Positions 16,864 to 25,883 are shown, numbered from the stretch's first letter. The stretch is DNA of 64,000 nt from Pseudomonas sp. Ga0074129 (GCA_001465025.1 LNDO01000043.1:1-64000); one strand, 5' to 3'. Notes: a model not told the origin generated them from the letters alone. Numbers and translations are program-made.

Positions 16864-17844
16864 TTACTTCGGCACGATCAGAATTTTACCGTCACGCTCG
16901 CCACCGGCAGCGGCGGCAACTGCTTGCTTGATCTCGCTGAGGTCATAGGTGGCGGCCACGCGGGTCTGCAGTTTGCCGCTGGCAATCAGTTGCACCAACT
17001 CGCCAAAGACTTTCATCTGCTCGGCCTGGCTGGCGTTCTGGAACCATTTGGCCAGCCAGAAACCGCGCAGGCTGACATCGCGGAAGACGAATGACGAGGG
17101 TGATACCTGGCACGGCTGACGGCTCATCATGCCGTAGTTAACCAGTACGCCACCCTCACACAGGCTTGCGGCCAGGTGATCAGTGGCTTCACCGCCCACT
17201 GCATCAATACCCAGGCGCACACTGGCACTGCCTGTGGCTGCGCGCACGCGCTTGGCCAGGTCCGGGCCGTCTACGAGCACCACATCGCCACCCTCGGCTT
17301 CAACACCGGCAACGGCTGATTCACGGCGCACCACGTTAATGGTTTTGAAACCACGCAGCTTCGCCAGTTGGATCAGGTAGCTACCAACGCCCGAGTTGGC
17401 TGCGTTTTGAATCACCCAGTCGCCTGGCTTGAGGTCAACGAATTGGCTGAGCAGCAGCGAGGCTGTAGGCGGATTGACCGTGAGCATGGCCAACTGCTGC
17501 GGATCTGCTTCCGGCAGTGGGATCAGTTTGCTGGCCGTGGCGTTGAGGTGGCTGACCCAGGTGCCGCAGCCAACCGGCAACAGCACCATTTGGCCGACTT
17601 TGAGGTTGCTTACATCAGCCCCCAAGGCTTCGACACGGCCCACGCCTTCGTTACCGCCAACGGCAGGCAGCGGGGGTAGCAGGCCGTATTCGCCGGTCAG
17701 GGTCAGAACATCGGAGGGGTTGATGGGCGCGGCCAAGACTTTGATGCGCGCTTGGCCGGCTTCAAGCTCGGGCAGGCTCAGTGCAACGGCTTCGATCACT
17801 TCTTGGGGTTGTGGGCCGCGATGCTGATATTCGGCTTTAAGCAT
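16864..17844 (-). CDS. Zinc-independent MDR-family oxidoreductase (enoyl/quinone reductase-like)
   Basis: A 326-residue medium-chain dehydrogenase/reductase. The N-terminal GroES-like domain has INPSDVLTLTGEYG and the GNEGVGRVEALG segment. The Rossmann half has ANSGVGSYLIQLAK (about 149-162) and a VVRRES stretch that suits NADPH. Cysteines of a structural zinc are missing. The pattern is closest to trans-2-enoyl-CoA reductases (MECR/Etr1) and quinone oxidoreductases, so the substrate is uncertain. It is a single gene, divergent from the periplasmic binding protein gene at 18004. Confidence 0.82.
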   Translation of the reverse strand: MLKAEYQHRGPQPQEVIEAVALSLPELEAGQARIKVLAAPINPSDVLTLTGEYGLLPPLPAVGGNEGVGRVEALGADVSNLKVGQMVLLPVGCGTWVSHLNATASKLIPLPEADPQQLAMLTVNPPTASLLLSQFVDLKPGDWVIQNAANSGVGSYLIQLAKLRGFKTINVVRRESAVAGVEAEGGDVVLVDGPDLAKRVRAATGSASVRLGIDAVGGEATDHLAASLCEGGVLVNYGMMSRQPCQVSPSSFVFRDVSLRGFWLAKWFQNASQAEQMKVFGELVQLIASGKLQTRVAATYDLSEIKQAVAAAAGGERDGKILIVPK

Positions 17845-18003
17845 GACTATTCTCCAGGGCTTGATTGGCTCAAATGAGTGCGCAGAGTCTAGCCCTGTGT
17901 GGGTATCGGGCGGCTAATTCGACTCAATCGATTTCAGTGATGAAGATGCGCGCAGTGTGCTGTCATCCCGCTATGCTGCTTAAGCACTTTTACGAGTATT
18001 GCC

Positions 18004-18732
18004 ATGAAGTGGTTGTGGATGTGGGTACTGCTTTTCATCAGTCTGACTGCTTCGGCGCAAAGCCTACGGTTTGGTTTTGGCACGCACAAACCGCCGTACA
18101 TTTATGAAAATCAGGCGCGCGGTTTGGAATATGACATCGTCCTGGCGGCCGCCAGCTTGGGTGGGCTCGAGGTTGAGCCCTACTACGCGCCGATGGAGCG
18201 TCTGAGCATGATGATGCGCAAAGGCCAGTTGGATGCCATGGCCACCACCAATGAGCTCAATGGCGACAGCCCGTTTTATTCGGATGTGTATATCCGCTAT
18301 CAAAATGTCGCGGTGGCCCTGCGCTCGCGAAACCTCACGATCGAGCGCATCAGCGACCTGACGGCTTATTCAGTGAATGCCTTTCAGCGTGCACGCGTCA
18401 TGTTGGGAAGTGAGTATCAGACCATGGCTGAGAGCAACCCACGTTACCGCGAAGAAGCGTTTCAGATCGCGCGTAATCGCATGCTCTACAGCGGCCGGGT
18501 AGATGTGGTGGTGACCGATATGCGCATTCTGCGTTACTTCAACCTCGAGGTGCATACCCAGGTTGATGTCAGCCAGCCATTGACGATCTATCCGATCTTT
18601 CCGGTGACTGACTATAAGCTCGGTTGCCTGAAGCAGAGGGACTGCGAGCGTTTCAGTAAAGGTTTGGCGCTGTTGCGCAGCAGCGGTGATTACGCCCTTA
18701 TCGAACAGCGTTACGAGTACGCGGCGCCCTGA
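18004..18732 (+). CDS. Periplasmic solute-binding protein, family 3, orphan
   Basis: A 242-residue exported protein with a signal peptide (cleavage after TASA-Q near residue 19) and a single SBP_bac_3 fold: RFGFGTHKPPYIY at the start, GLEYDIVLAAASLGG, a QLDAMATTNE strand and RVDVVVTDMRIL. No permease or ATPase gene is near, so it is not part of a visible ABC importer. Orphan proteins of this size in Pseudomonas may be sensors or unlinked receptors. It converges on the LtaS-like gene with 2 bases between stops. Confidence 0.8.
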   Translation: MKWLWMWVLLFISLTASAQSLRFGFGTHKPPYIYENQARGLEYDIVLAAASLGGLEVEPYYAPMERLSMMMRKGQLDAMATTNELNGDSPFYSDVYIRYQNVAVALRSRNLTIERISDLTAYSVNAFQRARVMLGSEYQTMAESNPRYREEAFQIARNRMLYSGRVDVVVTDMRILRYFNLEVHTQVDVSQPLTIYPIFPVTDYKLGCLKQRDCERFSKGLALLRSSGDYALIEQRYEYAAP

Positions 18733-18734
18733 GT

Positions 18735-20981
18735 TTAAGGCACCGCCAGTTCTGAATCAGGCCCTTCCTGGGCCGCGAGCAAATTCTCGTCGCTTTGCAG
18801 CGGCGTGCTGCGCACCGTGAAGTCAACAATCTCGATGGCACCAGATCCTTCGCCAAGCAAGTGGAAAGAGAACGCTTTGCGCGCTTCGGGATTGTCAAAG
18901 CTGAAGCTCAGCTCAATCGGCTTGTCGCGTGTCAGCAGTGGCAGCACCGGTATTGGCAGGGCGACATCGCGATCGTATTCCTTGGTTTTCAGATGTAGGC
19001 GCGCGCCATCAGGGTCTGCGCGCACGGCACGAATTTTCAGGGTTACGGTGGTTTGCGTATCGGCCGGAAGCGTCAGGTACTGCGCGCCAACCAAATTGTC
19101 AGTCCAGTCATCACCCGCTTGCGGGCTGAGTTTAAGCGGCTGCGGATGGGCAAACTGGTAGCTCTGTTCGTCTTGGCTACTGGTCAGTGATTGATCAAGT
19201 AGGCTGGCCCGTTGACTCATCAGGCGTGCGGCTTGCCCGCTGAAACGACCTAGATAGGCGGCGCTGTCAGCAATAAAGCCTTGGCTGGCATAGCGCCGGC
19301 AGATCTGCTGAAAGTCGCATTCGGTCAGCGTGCCCAGCCCGTCATGGTGACGAATCAGCCCGTTGGTGTAAGACATGATTTCCCGACCGCTGTTGTACTC
19401 GCGCAGCATGGAACGGCCGGAGATGTTGGCCGGTACAGGGAAGGCAAAGTAATCGAGCACCGTGGCCGTGAGATCAACTGCGCCATAGGTGCCCTGCTTG
19501 CGTGATGGTAAATCGGCCTGCTCGGGAGCGAGAAGCAGGTTGAAACCCCAAGCCGAGGCCAAGCGCACATTTTCCAGTCCATGCGACTCATCTGAGGTAA
19601 CCATGACTAGGGTGTCTTTGAGCACGCCTTGAGCCTGCAGTGCATCAAGGAAATCGGCGACGGCGTCATCAAGGTAGGCAATGGCGGCGAGCTTGGCGGT
19701 CGGGTGGCGTTCCAGATAGGCCGGTGGTGCGGAGTAGGGTTGATGCGTGCCGACCGTCAGCAGTGTCAGCATCCACGGTTGTGGTTTCTGGCGCAGTTGC
19801 TGGATGTATGTCAGGGCACCTTCAAAGTACGCCTTGTCATCCATGCCCCAGGGGAACTCGATATAGGGTGTGTTGCGAAACCACTCGCGGCCGAGGGTTT
19901 TATCAAAGCCCATCTGCGGCATGATCTGGTCTTTGGCCATAAAGCGCAGCCCGGCGCCCTGCAGAAAATGTGTGCTCAAGCCGCGCTCACGCAACTGAGC
20001 GGGCAAGCATTGTTCGCTGCGGGCGGGGTTGTTCAGCAGTTCAAGACCTTTGGGTGTTCCGGAATCGAGCTTGTTGTAGTCGCCGCAGAGCATGGCGTAC
20101 AGGCCACGGATGGTTTGATGGCCATGCAGTACATAGTCGCTGGTCAGCATGCCGCGCTCGGCCCATTGGCTTAGACGGGGCATAGGGTCTTCGTTGTAAG
20201 CGCTGCCAATCGCCTGGCGACTGGCTTGCAGGTAGGCGCCGGTCACGCCTTCCAGGGTGATGATCAAAACGTTACGAGCACTCCCTGCCTGGGCGAGCAG
20301 TGGTGTACCACTGAGGTCGAGTTGGTTGAGTGCGCGGATGTCAGGTGGGCTATTGGGCGTATCGCTCGCCAGTTGCTCAGCAATACTTTGTTGAAAACCG
20401 CTGGCCGTTTCTGCCAACAATTTGTGCGGCAAATTGAACTGCATCCATTGATCCGCCTCACTGGGTTTGGCCAGTTGCAAGGCCGCGTGAAGGCCTAGCA
20501 GGGCGAGCGGCAGAATCAGCCAGCGATTGGACAGGGGCGCGGCGCGCCGCGGCAATTGCCAGTAGCGCAAGCCTAAGTACAGGGCAATTAATGCCGCCAT
20601 GGCCAGCGCGATCAAAGGGTGACTTAGGCCGCCGCCTTGGGTCGAGTGGCTGACGAACTGTGCATCAGTCAGAAATTGCAGATCAGCGGGCTCTGGCATG
20701 CGGCCCACGGCATTGACCAGCTCCGCCGTGCTCAAGTTGAACACGCTCCAGGTCAGCAGCACGGGTACGGCCAATAGCCACGATCGCTGATGAAGGCAAA
20801 TCATCAGCGCAGCGCCCACGGCTAGGTCCGACAGATGCCCGTAGGCATGCGACCAGCCCAACATAAACCGGCTCAGCATCGGCAAGGCCAGCAGTAACAG
20901 TGCAAGAACAATCAGATTGCTGGCAGGGCGTTGCAGCCATTTACAGGTAGAGCGCACATGTACTCCCGGGGCATTTGCCAT
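18735..20981 (-). CDS. LtaS-like alkaline-phosphatase-superfamily membrane enzyme
   Basis: A 748-residue protein with about five N-terminal membrane helices (residues 20-165), an extracytoplasmic sulfatase/phosphoglycerol-transferase domain (about 235-530) and a beta-rich C-terminal extension (about 590-740). Likely active-site residues are E244 (TLEGVTG), the nucleophile T290 (GHQTIRG), H413 (VGTHQPY) and D464-H467 (SDESHG). Their spacing is close to that in Staphylococcus LtaS (E255, T300, D475, H476). In Gram-negatives such enzymes add phosphoglycerol or phosphoethanolamine to glycans or lipids; the acceptor here is unknown. Start at ATG 20981; its ribosome site is weak. No glycan genes are near. 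Confidence 0.82.
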   Translation of the reverse strand: MANAPGVHVRSTCKWLQRPASNLIVLALLLLALPMLSRFMLGWSHAYGHLSDLAVGAALMICLHQRSWLLAVPVLLTWSVFNLSTAELVNAVGRMPEPADLQFLTDAQFVSHSTQGGGLSHPLIALAMAALIALYLGLRYWQLPRRAAPLSNRWLILPLALLGLHAALQLAKPSEADQWMQFNLPHKLLAETASGFQQSIAEQLASDTPNSPPDIRALNQLDLSGTPLLAQAGSARNVLIITLEGVTGAYLQASRQAIGSAYNEDPMPRLSQWAERGMLTSDYVLHGHQTIRGLYAMLCGDYNKLDSGTPKGLELLNNPARSEQCLPAQLRERGLSTHFLQGAGLRFMAKDQIMPQMGFDKTLGREWFRNTPYIEFPWGMDDKAYFEGALTYIQQLRQKPQPWMLTLLTVGTHQPYSAPPAYLERHPTAKLAAIAYLDDAVADFLDALQAQGVLKDTLVMVTSDESHGLENVRLASAWGFNLLLAPEQADLPSRKQGTYGAVDLTATVLDYFAFPVPANISGRSMLREYNSGREIMSYTNGLIRHHDGLGTLTECDFQQICRRYASQGFIADSAAYLGRFSGQAARLMSQRASLLDQSLTSSQDEQSYQFAHPQPLKLSPQAGDDWTDNLVGAQYLTLPADTQTTVTLKIRAVRADPDGARLHLKTKEYDRDVALPIPVLPLLTRDKPIELSFSFDNPEARKAFSFHLLGEGSGAIEIVDFTVRSTPLQSDENLLAAQEGPDSELAVP

Positions 20982-21160
20982 TTTCAGTCACGGCAACGCC
21001 GAATCAGCCGCACAATGCGGGCTGACATGATTCTGAAACAAGGATGTGTTATGCGCCAGAGGGGAGCTGTAAATGATTGAAACAGACGTGCGGGGAAGGG
21101 CGTTACTGTGCTGGCCAGCGCCTTGTCTGAATGAGCAAAGCGCTGTTAGACCAGGGCACG

Positions 21161-21349
21161 TTATTTTTTGCCGATGGTGATCTGCTTGGTGGTGCCGTAC
21201 ACCTGACCGCTCACGCCTTTGGCGATTTGCTGAATTTCGCCGCCGGATTTCAGGAAGGCTTCGATCTGCGCATCAATTGAAGCGCTGGTTTCAACGGCTG
21301 GAGCCGGCTTGGGTTTGCTGTTGGATGCTTTGATGCGCATGACGGCCAT
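21161..21349 (-). CDS. Small SutA-like-tail protein, 62 aa
   Basis: A 62-residue cytoplasmic protein with a basic, proline/alanine-rich N-terminus (MRIKASNSKPKPAPA), then a conserved-looking core, IDAQIEAFLKSGGEIQQIAKG, and a basic end. The core resembles the MEEFLSRGGKVQEIE segment I remember from SutA, the Pseudomonas RNA-polymerase-binding regulator, and similar short proteins. SutA's acidic N-terminal tail is absent, so a shared function is only a suggestion. It stands alone, upstream and divergent from the CvfB-like gene. Confidence 0.65.
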   Translation of the reverse strand: MAVMRIKASNSKPKPAPAVETSASIDAQIEAFLKSGGEIQQIAKGVSGQVYGTTKQITIGKK

Positions 21350-21661
21350 TAACCTGTTTAAAAATTAATTTGGCCGCGCATCGTACCTGAAAAGCTTGAC
21401 AATTGCTTGGTAAATAAAGATCGGATGATGTTTTCGGTGAGTAAGTTATTTTTTAAACCTACGTTGTAACTGCCGGATATATCTCTATGTTTTGCTTTTT
21501 TAGGCCTGCTACGCAGCGCCGAATATTATGTGCGACCCCTCTGGGTTATTGGCGGCACCCAGGTGGGCGCGGGAAATGTCGGTCAAGGAGCTAGCGGTCA
21601 TGCTGAGTAATTCCTAGGCGAGTCGGCTAGAATGCTGGGCTGGAAACGAGGGTAGGGCATC
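21350..21661. other. Intergenic region, divergent promoters
   Basis: This 312-base stretch between the divergent 62-residue and S1-protein genes is richer in A and T than its surroundings. It holds a TTGACA at about 21397 with no good -10 at the right distance, and a TAGAAT at 21628-21633 that could be the -10 of the S1-protein gene. No repeat, RNA gene or open frame with a ribosome site was seen. Confidence 0.5.
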
Positions 21662-22504
21662 ATGGCAGTAATTGGACGAATGAATAGTTTGCAGGTCGTG
21701 AAGCACACCGACTTCGGCCTGTATCTGGATGGCGGCGCAGATGGCGAAATCCTGCTACCTAAGCGCTACATTCCAAGCGATAGCCCAAGTGAAGTGGAAG
21801 ACTGGTTAAACGTCTTCATTTATTTGGACAGTGAAGACAAATTGATCGCCACCACGGAAAAGCCAAAAGTTCAGGTGGGCGAATTTGCCAGTTTGAAAGT
21901 GGTGGATATAAATCGCGTGGGCTTATTCCTTAATTGGGGCCTGCCTAAAGATTTATTGCTGCCGCACTCCGAAGAAAAACGCCCGCTACAAGTTGGCGAT
22001 TATTGCGTGGTGCATGTGTTTCTCGATAAACGCAGCAAACGCATCACCGCCACCGCTCGCCTGGACCGTTACCTGGACATTGCTCCGGTCACCTACAGCG
22101 CCGGTGAAGAGGTTGATCTGTTGGTGGTTGAAAGCACCGATATGGGCTTTAAGGCCATCATCAATGGCAAGCACTGGGGCCTAATCCATAAGAACGAAGC
22201 GTTCAAATTTCTTCGCTCGGGCATGCAGGAAAAGGGTTACATCAAAGAAGTCCGCAGCGACGGCAAGATCAGCCTGAGCCTGCAGCCGATAGGCGAAGAC
22301 GTGCGTGACAGCCTGGCGGAACAGATCATGACCAAGCTGCGCGAGCAGGGCGGCAGTCTGGCGCTCAGCGACAAGAGCTCGCCTGAGGCGATCAGCGCTC
22401 ACTTCCGGGCGAGCAAGGGCAATTTCAAGAAAGCCATCGGCGGGCTGTATAAGCAGGGCCGCATTGTGATTCATGCTGACCGCATTGAATTGCCGGGTAG
22501 TTAA
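21662..22504 (+). CDS. CvfB-type S1 RNA-binding protein
   Basis: A 280-residue cytoplasmic protein of the CvfB/YitL family: three S1-like OB-fold domains followed by a winged helix. Visible landmarks are IGRMNSLQVVKHTDFGLYLDGG (residues 4-25, first S1), a second S1 with DINRVGLFLNWGLPKDLLLP (about 80-99), a third near IINGKHWGLIHKNE (about 163-176), and the C-terminal helix-turn-helix ISAHFRASKGNFKKAIGGLYKQG. Family members bind RNA and influence virulence and stress genes in Gram-positives; the role in Pseudomonas is not established. Single gene with its own promoter region. Confidence 0.88.
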   Translation: MAVIGRMNSLQVVKHTDFGLYLDGGADGEILLPKRYIPSDSPSEVEDWLNVFIYLDSEDKLIATTEKPKVQVGEFASLKVVDINRVGLFLNWGLPKDLLLPHSEEKRPLQVGDYCVVHVFLDKRSKRITATARLDRYLDIAPVTYSAGEEVDLLVVESTDMGFKAIINGKHWGLIHKNEAFKFLRSGMQEKGYIKEVRSDGKISLSLQPIGEDVRDSLAEQIMTKLREQGGSLALSDKSSPEAISAHFRASKGNFKKAIGGLYKQGRIVIHADRIELPGS

Positions 22505-22587
22505 GCGGAACCTCTCTGTCGGGGTGGTGATCTGATTAACTGGCATCGATACCCAGCGCGATGTCAGTTTTAACGGCCGAGGTGCTT

Positions 22588-22923
22588 ATGTTGAATGTCC
22601 GCTGCATTGTTGGTTTGACGGCATTGCTGTTGAGCATGCCGCTGTATGCCGAACAACAGGCGTCGCAGCCGTTGCGTGTCATTCCGAAAAGCTACATCAG
22701 CCCCGGTGCTAGCGGCAGCATCGGCACGTATCAACAGATCGAAAGCCATACGTTGTATGGCGGGCAGCGCCTGCCGAGCGGCGTTCAGCGCAACGAACAG
22801 CGCTATGACAGTCAGACGCTAGAGCATCGCGGTGCCATTCAGCAGCGTATCGAGTACCCCGGCGGCTACTCGGTGCAGCAGTACCCCGGACAGAGCAGTC
22901 ACACTCAAGAGCGCAGCCGCTGA
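22588..22923 (+). CDS. Small exported protein, Gln/Ser/Tyr-rich
   Basis: A 111-residue protein with a signal peptide (MLNVRCIVGLTALLLSMPLYA-E) and a hydrophilic mature part rich in glutamine, serine, glycine and tyrosine (GASGSIGTYQQIESHTLYGG, EYPGGYSVQQYPGQSS). No cysteines remain after processing and no known domain was recognised; it may be largely disordered. GAGG lies 5 bases before ATG 22588, a better start than ATG 22561. Its stop is one base from the end of the convergent frameshifted gene. Confidence 0.65.
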   Translation: MLNVRCIVGLTALLLSMPLYAEQQASQPLRVIPKSYISPGASGSIGTYQQIESHTLYGGQRLPSGVQRNEQRYDSQTLEHRGAIQQRIEYPGGYSVQQYPGQSSHTQERSR

Positions 22924-22924
22924 T

Positions 22925-23361
22925 TCAGGCGGCAACCGCTATGCCCCAGCGCAGGGCCAAAAACGTCAGTAAACCCAACGGGCCGAACATCAAGGTCAGC
23001 ACGTAGCAGGGCAGCAGTGCCCAATGGCTGATTCCGGCGATGGCACCCTCATGGCGAATGTACAGCCCCACCATCAGGTCGAAGGCCAGAATGTGTACCC
23101 AGGCAGCCAAAGCGGCCGTGGGTTGGCGCAGTAATGACAGCACACCCCCGAGACTAAAAAACCTGGCCTGCCTGTGCCTGGTTCCGGGCGTTGGCGCATG
23201 GCAACAAACAGCAACCAGCTGTAGATGATGGCCAGCAAAACCACGCTTAGGCCCAGCACCAACTCGTCGGTGTAGTGCCAGAACGGCAGGCAGACGAGCA
23301 TTAACCAGCCGGCTAGCGCAAGGAGTGAAGTGATTTGGAACAAGGGTTTCAACGGTGCCAT
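22925..23361 (-). pseudogene. DUF4281 (ABA4-like) membrane protein, frameshifted
   Basis: From ATG 23361 the first frame gives MAPLKPLFQITSLLALAGWL and two further hydrophobic segments up to LLFVAMRQRPEPG. A second frame then continues with RFFSLGGVLSLLRQP, AAWVHILAFDLMVGLYIR and two more helices, ending at 22925. Together they make a normal-sized four-helix DUF4281 protein of about 145 residues; each half alone is truncated. The switch lies around 23160-23190, close to a run of six A on the plus strand (23155-23161). A single-base indel in the genome or in the sequence would explain it. Confidence 0.75.
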
Positions 23362-23466
23362 GGTCTGATCACGCCTGAGTTGGGTGTCTGACCATAGCTG
23401 AATTAACGATGCCCGCGACGTTGTATGAGCGTCTGAATACTCGGGCATCAGCCGATTTGAGTGGGG

Positions 23467-24129
23467 TTACTTAGCTTTGCCCCACAGTTGCTCCAAGCGT
23501 TGATCGCGCCCACAACCATTGCGGTAGTAGTTGTAGCGCAGCGGGTTACGCAGGTAGTAATCCTGGTGGTAATCCTCGGCCGGATAAAACGTACTGACCG
23601 CCAATATTTCCGTGACCACGGGGCCTGGCAGGCGGGCTGAGTTCTCTAATGCTGCTTTGGAGGCTTCGGCCAGTTGCTGTTCTTGCGGCGTGCTGTAGAA
23701 GATCGCGCTGCGATATTGCGGGCCACGGTCGCAGAACTGCGCGTTCGGCGTTATCGGGTCGATGGTTGGCCAAAAGGCCTCGAGCAGTTGGGCGTAGCTG
23801 GTTTTGCTGGGGTCATAGCGCACGCGCACGGCTTCAATATGCCCACTGTTGCCGGCTGAAACCTGTTCGTAAGTCGGATTAAGCACATGACCGCCAAGAT
23901 AACCCGACGTGGTTTCAAGCACGCCCGGCAACTTATCGAAGTCGGACTCAGTACACCAGAAGCAGCCGCCCGCAAAGATCGCCACGCCTGCGTTGGCCAC
24001 TGCCGGTTTCTCGGTTGTAGCGACCGGCGCTTGCGCCGCGCTGGGTTCACAGGCCGCCAGCAGGCCGCCCAAAACAATCAGGCTGCTGGCCAATAAACGC
24101 TCTCGCCAGGTTTTAGTCGTTGAGTGCAT
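23467..24129 (-). CDS. msrA: Exported peptide-methionine (S)-S-oxide reductase, lipoprotein
   Basis: A 220-residue MsrA with an N-terminal lipoprotein signal (lipobox LLAAC, Cys27). It reduces methionine-S-sulfoxide in proteins and here should act in the periplasm or at a membrane. The catalytic GCFWCTES motif (Cys56) is intact, followed by GYLGG, YEQVSAGNSGHIEAVRV and YHQDYY. A cysteine near the C-terminus (NGCGRDQ) may recycle the disulfide. It begins 2 bases after the stop of the exported msrB, so the two form an operon serving both sulfoxide diastereomers. Confidence 0.93.
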   Translation of the reverse strand: MHSTTKTWRERLLASSLIVLGGLLAACEPSAAQAPVATTEKPAVANAGVAIFAGGCFWCTESDFDKLPGVLETTSGYLGGHVLNPTYEQVSAGNSGHIEAVRVRYDPSKTSYAQLLEAFWPTIDPITPNAQFCDRGPQYRSAIFYSTPQEQQLAEASKAALENSARLPGPVVTEILAVSTFYPAEDYHQDYYLRNPLRYNYYRNGCGRDQRLEQLWGKAK

Positions 24130-24131
24130 GG

Positions 24132-24647
24132 TCAGCTCCGCAGCTCAGGCAGGGGCTCGCCTTGGGCAATAAAGCGCAAGGCCACACCGTTGTTGCACCA
24201 ACGCTCGCCGCGCGGTTTTGGACCATCGTTGAACACATGGCCTTGATGCCCACCACAACGCGCGCAGTGATATTCGGTGCGCGGGAAGATCAGTTTGTAG
24301 TCCTGTTTGGTGCCGATATGGCCAGCGATTGGCTGGGTAAAGCTGGGCCAGCCGGTGCCGCTTTCATACTTGTCCTGGCTGGTGAACAGGGGCAGGTAGC
24401 AAGCTGCGCAGACAAATGTGCCGTCGCGGTGTTCATTGTCCAGCGGGCTGCTGCCGGGGGCTTCAGTGTCTTCTTCAAAGAGCACTGCATAGGCTTCATC
24501 GGAGAGTAGCGAGCGCCACTCGTCGTGTGGTTTGTTTAACGGTGTGACGGTGCTGGCGATAGCTTGCGCCAGGCTTGACTGGGTGTATCCGAGAAGCGGT
24601 AGGGTCGGCAGAAGCGCCAAACCCTTGAAGAGGGTGCGTCTTTTCAT
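24132..24647 (-). CDS. msrB: Exported peptide-methionine (R)-S-oxide reductase
   Basis: A 171-residue MsrB with an N-terminal signal beginning MKRRTLFKG, which has the twin-arginine pattern, ending near SLAQA (about 29). The zinc cysteines are present (C80/C83 in CAAC, C128/C131 in CARC), as is the catalytic cysteine C151 in RWCNNGVALRF. The usual form of that segment is RYCVNSASLRF, so its residues around the cysteine are divergent. Start at ATG 24647; a longer frame begins before the signal and is unlikely. It is the first gene of the msrB-msrA pair and reduces methionine-R-sulfoxide. Confidence 0.92.
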   Translation of the reverse strand: MKRRTLFKGLALLPTLPLLGYTQSSLAQAIASTVTPLNKPHDEWRSLLSDEAYAVLFEEDTEAPGSSPLDNEHRDGTFVCAACYLPLFTSQDKYESGTGWPSFTQPIAGHIGTKQDYKLIFPRTEYHCARCGGHQGHVFNDGPKPRGERWCNNGVALRFIAQGEPLPELRS

Positions 24648-24753
24648 GGCGATGGTCTCAAGTAACGACGGCCTATAGACCAGGCTCACGCCAAGTTGTT
24701 ACAGATGCACTGGCAAAAAGAAGGGGGGACGCGTGACACGCCGTTGCGGCCGC

Positions 24754-25791
24754 TCAGTGAGCGGCGAGGGGCTCATCAATCATGGCGCCATCTTCGATGA
24801 TGATGCAGTTGCGTCCGGCTCGTTTGGCTTGATAAAGGCGCTGGTCGGCGCGTTGCAGCAACTCTTCCCAATGCTCACCGGCCCGCAGGATTGCACCACC
24901 GACCGACATCGTTACAGGTCCGCCTGGGCCTACGAGTTTTAGGCCAACCTGCTCTTGTAACTGCTGCGCGGCTGACAGAAGACCGGATCTGTTGGTATTG
25001 GGCAGCAGCAGGAGAAACTCCTCTCCGCCAAAGCGGAACAAGCGATCTTCTTTGCGTGAAGCCCTTTTGATCAGGTCGACAAAATCCACCAACACCTGAT
25101 CGCCCGCCTGGTGGCCGTGGTTGTCATTGATTCGTTTGAAGTGATCCAAGTCCATGATCAACACGCCGTAGGGATTGCCGTGACGGTGGCTGAGCGAGGT
25201 GGCGATCTTCAACTCTTCATTCATTGCCCGGCGATTACGTGCGCCGGTGAGCGGGTCCTGAATGGCCAGTTGCTGCAGCAGATCGCGCTGGTTACGGGTG
25301 CGGTAGGCAAATATAAAGCTGAGAATGCCGGCCATCATGCCTGTGACTAAAAAAGACACCATCTGATAGTCACTTTCAAACACACGCTGGGGCTGCACTT
25401 TGCCGTAAATCATTAGCGTGGCTAAGACCAAAATCGTCGCCAGTAGCGCCTTGCCTGGCGTCACCATAAAGAAATTGAACAGGATCAGCGGGTAGATCCA
25501 GAACAGACCGTTAACGCCCAGGTTGATGGCGATAAGGGTGGCACCGGCAGAAAAGACAACCGCCAAGTACACGCCGGGCTTGACCGTGTCGCCGGTGCGC
25601 CAAGCATAAATAACGGCAATTACGGTCGAGAGCACAATGACGCTGTCCGTGACACCCACTAGATAGCTGCCACTGGCCAGTCGATAGATCGCATACGGGG
25701 TTATACCCACGACACCCAGTAAGCCCATCAGCGTGATGATGGACAATTGAAAATCGTGACGCAGGCGCCTGAATAAGCGCGATATCTGCAT
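24754..25791 (-). CDS. Membrane-bound diguanylate cyclase (GGDEF)
   Basis: A 345-residue protein with about six N-terminal transmembrane helices (residues 15-165) and a C-terminal GGDEF domain. The active site is GGEEF (255-259), so cyclase activity is expected. The product-inhibition I-site RKED (246-249) lies five residues upstream of it. The DPLTGARNRRA block marks the domain start near 179. It makes c-di-GMP from GTP and probably responds to a signal sensed in or through the membrane. No partner gene is adjacent. The YcgR c-di-GMP receptor gene is encoded 14 kb away in this window. Confidence 0.92.
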   Translation of the reverse strand: MQISRLFRRLRHDFQLSIITLMGLLGVVGITPYAIYRLASGSYLVGVTDSVIVLSTVIAVIYAWRTGDTVKPGVYLAVVFSAGATLIAINLGVNGLFWIYPLILFNFFMVTPGKALLATILVLATLMIYGKVQPQRVFESDYQMVSFLVTGMMAGILSFIFAYRTRNQRDLLQQLAIQDPLTGARNRRAMNEELKIATSLSHRHGNPYGVLIMDLDHFKRINDNHGHQAGDQVLVDFVDLIKRASRKEDRLFRFGGEEFLLLLPNTNRSGLLSAAQQLQEQVGLKLVGPGGPVTMSVGGAILRAGEHWEELLQRADQRLYQAKRAGRNCIIIEDGAMIDEPLAAH

Positions 25792-25883
25792 AAAGACTCG
25801 CTATCAGTGTGGTTTCTATTAGTTAAGCACGCGGCGTCTGATCTGGCGAAAGCAAATCCCAAGGCTTTTGACTGGTTAGTGAC

